DNA of 7,391 nucleotides from Bacillota bacterium (GTDB lineage: Bacteria; Bacillota_E; Sulfobacillia; Sulfobacillales; Sulfobacillaceae). The DNA is taken from the NCBI GenBank assembly GCA_021820165.1, contig JAKADW010000095.1:1-7391 (forward strand), read 5' to 3'. A program made the translations under genes and the position numbers. Position 1 is the stretch's first letter; the number at the start of each line of letters is the position of its first letter. This document shows positions 1 to 5,938 of this stretch, piece after piece. The notes below the pieces were generated by a model. That model did no database searches. It was not told the DNA's origin and saw only the letters and a program-made list of their open reading frames with translations.

Positions 1-29
1 TAAACTGGGCTGTCCAAGACAGATTCCAT
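1..29 (-). CDS. Start of a gene running off the left edge (possible next paa subunit)
   Basis: On the minus strand an ATG at 29-27 opens a frame reading MESVLDSPV before the window ends. A Shine-Dalgarno-like AAAGGA lies about 13 bases upstream, within the 28-base gap after the paaA stop. Spacing and orientation fit a co-transcribed gene directly following paaA. In known phenylacetate clusters paaA is followed by paaB or paaC, so one of these is a reasonable guess, but nine residues cannot identify a family. Only the start signal and the short open frame are seen directly. Confidence 0.4.
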
Positions 30-57
30 GGGATCGCACCGTCCTTTGCCTAGATGG

Positions 58-1017
58 TTAGAGAGTAGCGCTCAGGTCGCAATGGGTAGCATGCGCGGTC
101 AATGTGGCTTGGCGTGCCCAGGCTAAGCCTTCTTGAGCGCCGCGGCGTAGGGCCAGCCGGGTTTGAGACATGGGCCCTGTATTGTGATGCACCATTTCGT
201 TAAAGGCATCCCAATCGGGATCGGTATAATGCCAGTAATGGGGATGATCGAGGTCCCGGTGGAGATCAGGGTCGGGCAGGGTCATGCCGAGCGCTCGGAT
301 ACGTGGTACGTAGCGCGCGAGGAACTTTTGCCGCAATTCCTCGTTGGTCATGGTACGAATGCGATACTCCAACATGCGGCGCGATTGGGTTCCCATTTCT
401 CTCGGACCAAAAAAGAACATCATGGCAGGCCACCAACGATTGATAGCCTGTTGCAACATGTCGCGTTGTGCAGCGGTACCTGACGCCAGCGCCAAGACAA
501 CAGATTCTCCACATTGCATATGAAAACTCTCTTCGGCCACGATGCGCTTGAGCATCCGTGCATAGGGGGCATACGAGCTCGCTAGGAGCATAGCTTGCGT
601 GATGATGGCTCCCCCATCCACCAGAAAGCCTATGACGCCGGCGTCAGCCCAGGTGGGGGCGGGCATATGAAACACATTGTGAAACTTCACGCGACCTTCC
701 ACGATGTCTTCTAATAACGCTTCGCGACCGCGCCCATAGGGGGCGCTGAGATCCTCGGCGAGTCGCAAGAGCATCTGTCCATGGCCGATTTCATCTTGAA
801 TCTTAGCATTGAGCGCCAATTTGCGACGAATGGTGGGGGCGTATTTCACCCATTCTTTCTCCGGGTAGGCCCCCATGATTTCACTGACAGCATGCATGTG
901 AATTTGTTTAATGAGCAGTTGGCGATAATCGTCAGGCATCCAATCCGTCGCCTCGATTTTGTTTCCACGAGCGATGTGTTCTATAAATGCTTCATGAGAC
1001 TGATTGAGACGAGTCAT
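58..1017 (-). CDS. paaA: PaaA, catalytic (oxygenase) subunit of ring-1,2-phenylacetyl-CoA epoxidase
   Basis: PaaA is the ferritin-like di-iron subunit of the multicomponent monooxygenase that converts phenylacetyl-CoA to its ring-1,2-epoxide, the oxygen-dependent step of aerobic phenylacetate catabolism in the cytoplasm. Counted from the ATG at 1017 the protein is 319 aa, close to the roughly 310 aa of the E. coli enzyme. Family blocks run the whole length: EATDWMPDDYR near residue 22, HAVSEIMG (E46), AKIQDEIGHG with K72, E76 and H79, WADAGVIGFLVDGGAI near 123, EESFH (E162, E163, H166), FGPREMG, and LGMTLPDPDLH followed by DWDAFNE. The iron-binding E and ExxH motifs are intact, so the enzyme should be active. 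The ATG at 1017 was chosen because the family homology begins there and AAAGGAG lies 11 bases upstream. The frame stays open upstream into a Spo0E-like module, so a longer 397-aa product is also possible. A further gene begins 28 bases downstream. Confidence 0.95.
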   Translation of the reverse strand: MTRLNQSHEAFIEHIARGNKIEATDWMPDDYRQLLIKQIHMHAVSEIMGAYPEKEWVKYAPTIRRKLALNAKIQDEIGHGQMLLRLAEDLSAPYGRGREALLEDIVEGRVKFHNVFHMPAPTWADAGVIGFLVDGGAIITQAMLLASSYAPYARMLKRIVAEESFHMQCGESVVLALASGTAAQRDMLQQAINRWWPAMMFFFGPREMGTQSRRMLEYRIRTMTNEELRQKFLARYVPRIRALGMTLPDPDLHRDLDHPHYWHYTDPDWDAFNEMVHHNTGPMSQTRLALRRGAQEGLAWARQATLTAHATHCDLSATL

Positions 1018-1251
1018 CGAAGTGTTTACTCCTTTCTGGGACCGGACAGCCTCTGGCCGAGCAATGCTTCCTATGCGACTCAGTTTGGACCGCCAACGTT
1101 CGCTGCGGGCTAAAGAGTATTGGCCCTGGAGAATCCAACCGTCTAAGATTTGGCTGAGTCGTAATACTTCCGGATGCGTGAGGTATTGATAACGAATCAC
1201 GGCGCGGTCTAGTCGGTGGCGCCAATATGACCGCACAAGCCTTTTTATCAT
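1018..1251 (-). CDS. Spo0E-like N-terminal module, in frame with paaA and without its own stop codon
   Basis: The 78 codons upstream of the paaA ATG form an open frame from an ATG at 1251. A GAGGAGGGG ribosome binding site sits six bases before it, as good as any in the window. Residues 1-45 are predicted helical, basic and aromatic (MIKRLVRSYWRHRLDRAVIR), followed by YLTHPEVLRLSQILDGWI. This matches the Spo0E-like family pattern, a two-helix hairpin with 'PEVL.LSQ.LD..I'. Known Spo0E proteins are small phosphatases (about 50-85 aa) that remove phosphate from Spo0A~P and restrain sporulation. About 33 basic, low-complexity residues link this module to PaaA, with no stop codon between them. 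It may be a true fusion, or an ancestral separate gene whose stop was lost while paaA keeps an internal ribosome binding site. The family call rests on the motif alone. Confidence 0.6.
1029..1035 (-). promoter_or_regulatory. Internal ribosome binding site for paaA
   Basis: The minus strand reads AAAGGAG here, 11 bases before the ATG at 1017. It lies inside the open frame of the Spo0E-like module, so it would permit separate translation of PaaA. It decides between a 319-aa PaaA and a 397-aa fused product; both may be made. Confidence 0.65.
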
Positions 1252-1257
1252 GAAGTT

Positions 1258-1266
1258 CCCCTCCTC
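1258..1266 (-). promoter_or_regulatory. Ribosome binding site for the Spo0E-like/PaaA long frame
   Basis: The minus strand reads GAGGAGGGG, then six bases, then ATG at 1251. This is the strongest site upstream of the paaA frame. It favours the ATG at 1251 over the more distal ATG at 1284, which has no comparable signal. Confidence 0.7.
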
Positions 1267-1390
1267 GATGCCTCGGGTGCTCACTACAATTTCGGACGAT
1301 CGGAGGGCTGACGGCGTTCTCGCATAACGAGTATGTCATTTCACTATATAAACCTCCGGATCGATAAAATAGGGCCGAGTGGTCCTTCTT

Positions 1391-2653
1391 TTATGGAGCT
1401 GAAGACCCGGTGGCTGGTGAGGCGTCCTTAGGGTTAGGCTGGCTAAAGGCCACTTTAATGGCATCCCCGCGGTCAAGAATCTGAAGCGCTTCGCGGTAGT
1501 GGTCTAAAGGCACAATGTGGGTCACCAACTGTTCGACGGGCCGCGCGGTGTCGTGGAGGAGGTTGACGACCGTGTCGAAGGTGGTGCAAGCAGGGATCGA
1601 GGAGGAGTGGCCATATCCAAATGAGCCAATCAGGGTGACGCGTCGCGACCAAATCGGGGTCAAATCGACATGCATTGCGCCGGCGCCGCCGAGTAAGAGG
1701 ATCTGTCCACCAGGCCGTACTAAGGTGGCTGCTTGGTAAAAAGAGACCGAGCTCCCCACCGTATCGACCACGATGTCGAACCCTTTCGGCCGAAAGGGCC
1801 ATCCGCCCCATTGAGTGGGGAGGGGTTCTCCGGCGACGGCGTTCAGCCTGGGACTCGTAACAAACGCGCGGTCATCCCGATCATGATAGACCACGTCAGC
1901 GCCAAATGGAGTCGCCAAACGGGCTTGCAACGGATAGCGAGCCCGTATCGCGACAGTCGCGGCGGGGTATTTTATTTTGAACAACCATAGGGTCAGCAAT
2001 CCCACGGTTCCGGCACCCACTATGAGGACGGTGGGATTAGCATCACCGAGTTTAAGACGGGATAACGCTTGCCACACAATACTAGAGGGTTCTGCGAGCA
2101 CAGCCCGCCGTGTTTTCATCGCAACGGGAATCGGGTGGACTTGTGTGACTGGGGCCCACATCCGGGTGGACCAGCCACCCGGAAGGTCTCGGTGATATCC
2201 TAACAGCATCCCCGCACCCAATTCCGGATGATGGCGGTTAGAACATTCATCGGGTTCTCCGCGTTCGCATGCAGGACATGGTGTGAGCGCCCGCGCCTGG
2301 CACGGTATGCTCGGGTCAATGACGACCCGGGTTCCCCGAGGCCAGGGGGCGTTTTCAGTGTCCACTTCCCCTACCACTTCGTGGCCGAGTACCGCCGGGA
2401 AGGAAACCAACGGCGCTAAGTAAGGGGAACTGCGGGCTCGTAAAATGCTCAGATCCGAACCGCAAATACCCGATAATATGGGCTTTATCGCGATCCAGTT
2501 AGGTTCTTGAATCAACCTCGGATTCGACCGATTCCGTAAATGTAGTGAGGTTGACGCCACAGCGAGCGCGGTCGCGGGCAATAATTTTTGATACGCCATA
2601 CGGAGGGGGTTGAGATGAAATTCTAGTCCTTGATAGGTGTCAGGTGGCTTCAT
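1391..2653 (-). CDS. Zinc-dependent medium-chain dehydrogenase/reductase (MDR, alcohol dehydrogenase-like)
   Basis: This is a 420-aa protein of the zinc-containing MDR superfamily, which oxidises alcohols or reduces aldehydes and ketones with NAD(P). The catalytic-zinc residues are present: C64 in GICGSDL, H91-E92 in GHEVVGEV, and E188 in EPSSIVWQAL. A structural-zinc lobe has C118, C126, C129 and C137, with wider than usual spacing after the first cysteine. The Rossmann motif GAGTVG is at 213-218. After the second strand of that fold the sequence is AIRARYP rather than ending in an acidic residue, which hints at NADP(H) use. The protein exceeds the usual 340-360 aa because of an N-terminal extension of about 25 residues, some inserts, and a Pro/Ser-rich tail. 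The start is uncertain: ATG at 2653 or 2665, neither with a good ribosome binding site. The upstream ACP-like gene stops at 2670, so translational coupling is likely. The substrate is not identifiable. Confidence 0.88.
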   Translation of the reverse strand: MKPPDTYQGLEFHLNPLRMAYQKLLPATALAVASTSLHLRNRSNPRLIQEPNWIAIKPILSGICGSDLSILRARSSPYLAPLVSFPAVLGHEVVGEVDTENAPWPRGTRVVIDPSIPCQARALTPCPACERGEPDECSNRHHPELGAGMLLGYHRDLPGGWSTRMWAPVTQVHPIPVAMKTRRAVLAEPSSIVWQALSRLKLGDANPTVLIVGAGTVGLLTLWLFKIKYPAATVAIRARYPLQARLATPFGADVVYHDRDDRAFVTSPRLNAVAGEPLPTQWGGWPFRPKGFDIVVDTVGSSVSFYQAATLVRPGGQILLLGGAGAMHVDLTPIWSRRVTLIGSFGYGHSSSIPACTTFDTVVNLLHDTARPVEQLVTHIVPLDHYREALQILDRGDAIKVAFSQPNPKDASPATGSSAP

Positions 2654-2669
2654 ACCGGCATTCATTGGC

Positions 2670-2915
2670 TTAGACGTGTTCCAAGAGATGCACGAGATCC
2701 TGACCACAGGTCAAGGATTCGGGGGCGACCATCGGAAGCCATTCGATGTCCGCCTGGTCTGCAATGGTTTGCAGCAATTCGACCCAATCCATCCACGCAG
2801 CCACCGTGCCGGTGAAAAGCGGCGTCGTGGGTTTTAGATACTGACCATCAAACCCCCATTCGTTGACTAAAATATCGCGTATCACCGGCCACCAGTCTTG
2901 CGAGCGGTTTCGCAT
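2670..2915 (-). CDS. Acyl-carrier-protein-like small protein lacking the phosphopantetheine serine
   Basis: This is an 81-aa acidic helical protein. Its pattern follows acyl carrier proteins: an IRDILVNEWGFDGQYL first helix, TPLF, then MDWVELLQTIADQADIEWLP at the helix II position, and TCGQDLVHLLE as the last helix. In ACPs helix II begins DSLD.VEL, the serine carrying 4'-phosphopantetheine; here the aligned residues are AWMDWVEL, so Trp replaces Ser and Ala replaces Asp. If the fold assignment is right, the protein cannot be pantetheinylated and would act as a scaffold or binding partner. ATG at 2915 was chosen because AAAGGGG lies eight bases upstream and it gives normal ACP length; the ATG at 2960 lacks such a site. 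The stop lies 5 to 17 bases before candidate starts of the dehydrogenase, indicating an operon. The fold assignment is by eye. Confidence 0.6.
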   Translation of the reverse strand: MRNRSQDWWPVIRDILVNEWGFDGQYLKPTTPLFTGTVAAWMDWVELLQTIADQADIEWLPMVAPESLTCGQDLVHLLEHV

Positions 2916-2969
2916 AGTCAGTGCCCCTTTGCCGTTTCTTAAAATGGTAACGCGTTGCATCCTGTTTTT

Positions 2970-3051
2970 ACAGGGTCATTTGAACCGCTAATGAGGCCCA
3001 AACGGCCCGTATCGCACGGGCCTTTGGCTCCTATTGCAGCGGTTTGCCTGT
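2970..3051. other. Long imperfect hairpin in the divergent intergenic region
   Basis: Nested complementary arms fold around a five-base loop at 3011-3015. They are ACAGG 2970-2974 with CCTGT 3047-3051; AACCGCT 2983-2989 with AGCGGTT 3038-3044; AAT and AGG at 2990-2996 with CCTATT 3030-3035; CCAAA 2998-3002 with TTTGG 3023-3027; and GGCCCGT 3004-3010 with ACGGGCC 3016-3022. That gives about 30 base pairs broken only by small bulges and one larger internal loop. It lies between divergent genes and could be a structured leader for either side, a bidirectional terminator, or a small element. No strong T tract follows on either strand. Confidence 0.65.
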
Positions 3052-3119
3052 ACGGTTCACTCCGATGCACTAAGATGGCAAGAGATGCATCCGTGTTTTG
3101 TGGAATCGGAGGGGCGGAG

Positions 3120-3167
3120 ATGTTTCAAATCATGTGTCGAGTGATGAAATCGGGTGGGTTTCGATGA
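3120..3167 (+). CDS. 15-aa leader reading frame overlapping the next start codon
   Basis: ATG at 3120 follows GGAGGGG at 3108-3114 with five bases between. It reads MFQIMCRVMKSGGFR and stops at TGA 3165-3167, which overlaps the ATG at 3164 of the downstream gene as ATGA. The downstream ATG has only a weak GGGTGGG upstream. The leader therefore probably brings ribosomes to the main gene by termination-reinitiation. The signal and the overlap are seen directly; expression is inferred. Its codons show no obvious regulatory run of one amino acid. Confidence 0.45.
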   Translation: MFQIMCRVMKSGGFR

Positions 3168-3589
3168 GACGGTCCATTAGGGTACTGCTTGGGGCGGTTG
3201 TAGGCAGTATGCTTATCGGTGTGGTCATCTGGGGCACGCAAGGCGGTTTATGGGATACGGTTCACGTTGGGAACGAGGCGGTGACGGTACCTCAATCTTG
3301 GCACCGCCAAAGGTTAGCGCACGGCGTCGTGTTCTATAAGGCCGCGCCACTATCGTCGGCCGGGTTATGGTTTTATCCGCCCAAGACTCGACCGTTTAAG
3401 CCGGGGCGCGACGCAGAGTTCTTAGTGTCTGCACAACCGGGGATGGTTGAATGGAAAGTGCCGACGCCGGGTGCGGTCCGCTTATATGGGGTCGTGACCT
3501 ATCAGGGATCTTTGGAGGAGATTTGCATTAAGGTGCCGACAAGTGAAGCAGATTTAGGACTACAAATCCTCGGCAGTTGGCAATTCTAG
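3164..3589 (+). CDS. Membrane-anchored or secreted protein of unknown function
   Basis: This is a 141-aa protein. It begins with MRRSIR and a hydrophobic stretch at residues 7-24 (VLLGAVVGSMLIGVVIWG), a signal anchor or uncleaved signal peptide; no lipobox cysteine is present. The exported part of about 115 residues is rich in beta-type segments (VTVPQSWHRQ, GVVFYKAAPL, AGLWFYPP, AVRLYGVVTYQG) and ends with KVPTSEADLGLQILGSWQF. The 'P..W......V.FY' start and 'SEADL...ILGS' end loosely recall the PsbP/DcrB-type fold of small exported proteins, but this is an impression only. Translation is probably coupled to the 15-codon leader frame ending at 3167. It converges on the membrane-protein gene at 3614 with only 24 bases between them and no clear terminator. 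I do not recognise a function. Confidence 0.7.
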   Translation: MRRSIRVLLGAVVGSMLIGVVIWGTQGGLWDTVHVGNEAVTVPQSWHRQRLAHGVVFYKAAPLSSAGLWFYPPKTRPFKPGRDAEFLVSAQPGMVEWKVPTPGAVRLYGVVTYQGSLEEICIKVPTSEADLGLQILGSWQF

Positions 3590-3613
3590 CCGCGCGTTAG
3601 ATTGAGGGGCAGC

Positions 3614-4024
3614 TTAAAACCCAAAAAATCCTGTGGTGAGACCTCGGCCATACATGGCCCATAAGAACACATTGAGTCCGAATAGAATCCATTTGGGATT
3701 GATTTGCCATCCTTGGAGAACTTCTCGAGGGTCGCGACCTGGACCGAAGCCGGCTAAGAGGAGGGTTGCCAATAGGGCGAGGCCTCCGTATAGCAGGTGA
3801 AGAGGATCCAAGGGGCGCTTGCCAAGCAGATAGAGGGCAGTCCCGGCTGCACCCAAAACCACGGTAATCCACTGAACGGTGCGCTGCCACTGCCAAAAAT
3901 GGTGCGGGAGGTTCGTGACATCGGGTTGCCGCAGAAGCCAGAACGCGATGATCCCAGACAGAATGAATCCTCCAATGGCGGCGCTGACATGTACCCATAA
4001 AATTAGATGAATCATAAAAATCAT
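3614..4024 (-). CDS. Four-helix integral membrane protein of unknown function
   Basis: This is a 136-aa, strongly hydrophobic protein. Four likely membrane segments are at residues 4-32, 47-67, 75-93 and 110-127, with charged loops RQPD, GKRPLDP and GPGRDPRE between them. Histidines lie in or near the helices (H6 and H12 in helix 1, H41/H42 before helix 2, H76 at the start of helix 3). Such a layout occurs in small haem- or copper-related membrane proteins, but no diagnostic motif confirms binding. The start at 4024 has AGGAG about ten bases upstream; an ATG three codons later is an alternative. The gene lies 125 bases downstream of the HNH-repeat protein on the same strand. Family not recognised. 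Confidence 0.72.
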   Translation of the reverse strand: MIFMIHLILWVHVSAAIGGFILSGIIAFWLLRQPDVTNLPHHFWQWQRTVQWITVVLGAAGTALYLLGKRPLDPLHLLYGGLALLATLLLAGFGPGRDPREVLQGWQINPKWILFGLNVFLWAMYGRGLTTGFFGF

Positions 4025-4132
4025 TCCAGATCACTCTCCTATGCCTTGGACCATATCAAATACGCGTGACTTAACCAACCCTGCGGGAATGGGGAGGCCC
4101 TGTTTAGGAATGCCGTCGTTGCCATGGGATTC

Positions 4133-4169
4133 CCTCTATGGCTAAGGGATTATCCCCTAGCTATAGAGG
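4133..4169. repeat. 37-nt near-perfect palindrome spanning the stop codon of the HNH-repeat gene
   Basis: The arms CCTCTATGGCTAAGGG (4133-4148) and CCCCTAGCTATAGAGG (4154-4169) are reverse complements with only two mismatched positions, around a five-base centre at 4149-4153. The TAA stop of the leftward gene lies in the centre, at 4152-4150. In RNA the structure would be a stem of about 16 bp with a tight loop. No T tract follows on either strand, so a standard intrinsic terminator is not supported. A mRNA 3'-end stabiliser, a recombinase or homing site, or a REP-like repeat are all possible. Confidence 0.8.
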
Positions 4170-5016
4170 TTTCTCGGTATTCTTGCTCAAATGCATCCCA
4201 CGATCCCCATTCTCGGAGAATTGCAGATTTCAGGTGCGTGTGCCGGGTTAAGGCCTCTTGGAGGGATACACCACACTGCGTGTATCGGATCACCAGCGCC
4301 TGAATATCCGTGCGCGACCATCGAGAATTCGAAGATCGTGCAGCCTCTTCATATCCGGCTTCTCGGACCGCGTTGCGCCAAGACCCAAAATATTTCTGGG
4401 CAGCCCCATATAATGCGCGGTCGCGAGTTCGGACGGCATAATCGCGTAGTGTCTGACTCGACTCTGCCATGCCCCGAATGGCATCGAGAATTTGGCGAGG
4501 ATTCCTCACCGTGTTTTGCCGGACGGTAAGCGGATCGATGCCTGAGGCCTTCAAAGCGCTCGACCAGGATCCGAAATAATAGGTCGCAGCGGATACTAAT
4601 GGATTATCCACCAGGTGCATATGGTGTGCGTCAAGACGCTCCGAACACTCTGCATATCGAAGAATTTCGGCCACGATTGCCGGACGGGACCAGGAACCAG
4701 AGGGGCGCCGTGCTGATTTGGGACGGACGGAGTGCGGATCGATGTTGGTAGCCCGAAGCGCATTATCCCAGCCTCCGAAAAGTCTTCGCGCTGCCGCGAT
4801 TAACCGCGAATCATCGATCTCAACCGCATGAGCATTTAATGCGAGGCCGCGACCCTGTCGATCGTGTATGGACTGGATTACCATCGTGGGAGTCCAGTGT
4901 CGTCGTGTGGCGATCGGTGATGCGAGATTAAGGGTTGATGCCAATTTTTTCACTTCCCTATTACACCTGGAATACGTTTTCGGAATGAGCGTTGGAGTGG
5001 CGCCGGCCAGCCGCAT
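4150..5016 (-). CDS. Protein of four tandem HNH/homing-endonuclease-associated repeats, no nuclease domain
   Basis: This is a 288-aa basic protein built of four modules of about 55-60 residues. Each starts with a helix, often after W(S/T)xxxI, and ends in FGxW followed by an amphipathic stretch. The signatures are LFGGWDNALRATNIDP (79-94), YFGSWSSALKASGIDP (147-162), YFGSWRNAVREAG (209-221) and EWGSWDAFEQEY (269-280). These resemble the repeat known from homing-endonuclease-associated proteins (HNH_repeat), thought to bind DNA. No HNH, GIY-YIG or LAGLIDADG catalytic motif is visible, so a DNA-binding or adaptor role is likelier than cutting. The first 40 residues are poorly structured and basic. 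The ATG at 5016 has only a weak AAAGA site, and GTG or TTG codons some 20-25 residues in are alternatives. The gene stands alone; a 37-nt palindrome covers its 3' end. Confidence 0.72.
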   Translation of the reverse strand: MRLAGATPTLIPKTYSRCNREVKKLASTLNLASPIATRRHWTPTMVIQSIHDRQGRGLALNAHAVEIDDSRLIAAARRLFGGWDNALRATNIDPHSVRPKSARRPSGSWSRPAIVAEILRYAECSERLDAHHMHLVDNPLVSAATYYFGSWSSALKASGIDPLTVRQNTVRNPRQILDAIRGMAESSQTLRDYAVRTRDRALYGAAQKYFGSWRNAVREAGYEEAARSSNSRWSRTDIQALVIRYTQCGVSLQEALTRHTHLKSAILREWGSWDAFEQEYRETSIARG

Positions 5017-5210
5017 TCTTTGCGTAAATGTTTGTGATCTACGTAAATTTTAGGGATCTCTGCGTTCGATCGACATGACCATTTGGGGAGGTCAAGCGCT
5101 GCCGTTAGGCCCTTTTTAGTTCTGTACACCTTAGCTCAATCCGTGGTACTGTATGGAATTACTACCGTCGATAATTGAGATCGTGACGCCTTATTGTGGA
5201 ATCACCAGAT

Positions 5211-5218
5211 AAGGAGGG
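5211..5218 (+). promoter_or_regulatory. Strong ribosome binding site in front of an ATC codon
   Basis: AAGGAGGG is followed by six bases and then ATC at 5225, not ATG. An in-frame TAA at 5210-5212 rules out any start further upstream. The spacing is ideal for initiation at 5225, which makes ATC the apparent start codon or points to an altered base. Confidence 0.75.
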
Positions 5219-5224
5219 ATCGCC

Positions 5225-5707
5225 ATCAAGGGCTTTCGGTATTTCACCAACGTCATTTACAGTGTGGCCGGGGGGTCGTTATTGATCGCTGCCGTTAGCT
5301 TGGTTGCGAGAGGCATCTGGGATCTGGTGTGGGCCTTTCGGCAGCATTCGGTGGAAACCCATTTGCTACGAGCGGTTGGCCTTATTGTGGTCGCTATGGC
5401 GGTTTTTGATGTGGCCAAGTACCTGTTCGAAGAAGAGGTCGTAGGGAGTCGTGAACTAGGGCGAGCGCGTGAAGCGCGCAAGAGTTTAACCAAGTTCATG
5501 GTCATTATCATCATCGCCCTCAGTTTGCAAGGTCTCACGTTCATTTTTATCACCGGGCAAACCGCCGTGCAATCCGTTCTCTACCCGGCTGGATTAATCG
5601 TCGTTGCGGGGTTATTGATGGTAGCCGTTGGATTCTATCAGAAGCTTAGTACGCATATTGAACGACACGATCATATTCCTTCCCATATTCTTGACGAGGA
5701 AGAGTGA
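5225..5707 (+). CDS. Four-helix membrane protein with an apparent ATC start codon
   Basis: Read from ATC at 5225 the product is 160 aa: (M)KGFRYFTNVIYSV and onward. Two hydrophobic segments (about 11-36 and 48-63) precede a charged cytoplasmic-type loop, KYLFEEEVVGSRELGRAREARKSLTKF in two halves (65-79 and 80-91). Two more membrane segments follow (92-110 and 118-138), then an acidic, His-containing tail (HIERHDHIPSHILDEEE). The charged loop and flanking helices look like a conserved uncharacterised bacterial membrane family, but I cannot name it. The only conventional start in the frame is GTG at 5264, giving 147 aa. That codon lacks a ribosome binding site and would cut into the first helix. 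The gene reads alone to the right, and no convincing promoter hexamers were found in the 208 bases upstream. Confidence 0.75.
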   Translation: MKGFRYFTNVIYSVAGGSLLIAAVSLVARGIWDLVWAFRQHSVETHLLRAVGLIVVAMAVFDVAKYLFEEEVVGSRELGRAREARKSLTKFMVIIIIALSLQGLTFIFITGQTAVQSVLYPAGLIVVAGLLMVAVGFYQKLSTHIERHDHIPSHILDEEE

Positions 5708-5914
5708 GCCCTGTGGGGTAATGTCAAAGCGCTCCCGACTCCTACCAGACGACCGATAGAGGGCGTATCAAAAGTGCGAGCTGTCATTCGGTCACTCGGT
5801 GGTATCCAATCCGGGCCCCTCGTGGGTCATGCGAGTCGGGAATGTTTGGTCAAATACGCATCGGCCGTGTCCTCTCTTTTGCGCGAGGGGTAGGGCATGT
5901 CCCATAGGTCTCCC

Positions 5915-5926
5915 GTGACATGTCAA
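5915..5926 (+). promoter_or_regulatory. Operator-like dyad, copy 1
   Basis: GTGACATGTCAA contains the perfect ten-base palindrome TGACATGTCA (5916-5925). It matches copy 2 at 5976-5987, read on the opposite strand, at ten of twelve positions. Confidence 0.45.
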
Positions 5927-5938
5927 ATTCCTTTCGAT

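Noticed and set aside
163..514. Plus- and minus-strand frames inside paaA
   Set aside because: They are shadows of the conserved PaaA frame, with no start signals and no family-like sequence.
992..1339. Minus-strand 115-codon frame with a GGAGG sequence upstream
   Set aside because: The ribosome binding site is 13 bases from the ATG, the translation is low-complexity, and most of it overlaps the Spo0E-like/PaaA frame, which has clear family motifs.
2961..2974. CCTGT-TTTT-ACAGG as a separate terminator
   Set aside because: A five-base-pair stem with the T run in its loop cannot terminate. It is noted only as an alternative pairing to the long hairpin.
2955..3167. Plus-strand 70-codon frame across the divergent intergenic region
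   Set aside because: There is no ribosome binding site at its start and it runs through the long hairpin. Only its last 15 codons, which have their own strong site, are kept as a leader candidate.
4133..4169. Palindrome as an intrinsic terminator
   Set aside because: No T tract follows the stem on either strand.
4150..5016. Protein repeats as a CRISPR array or transposase
   Set aside because: The repetition is only at the protein level and imperfect. There are no identical DNA repeats, no DDE or serine-recombinase motifs and no terminal inverted repeats around the gene.
5017..5224. Promoter for the ATC-start membrane gene
   Set aside because: TTAGCT/TATGGA and TTGAGA-based pairs were considered, but their spacing or sequence is too poor to annotate.
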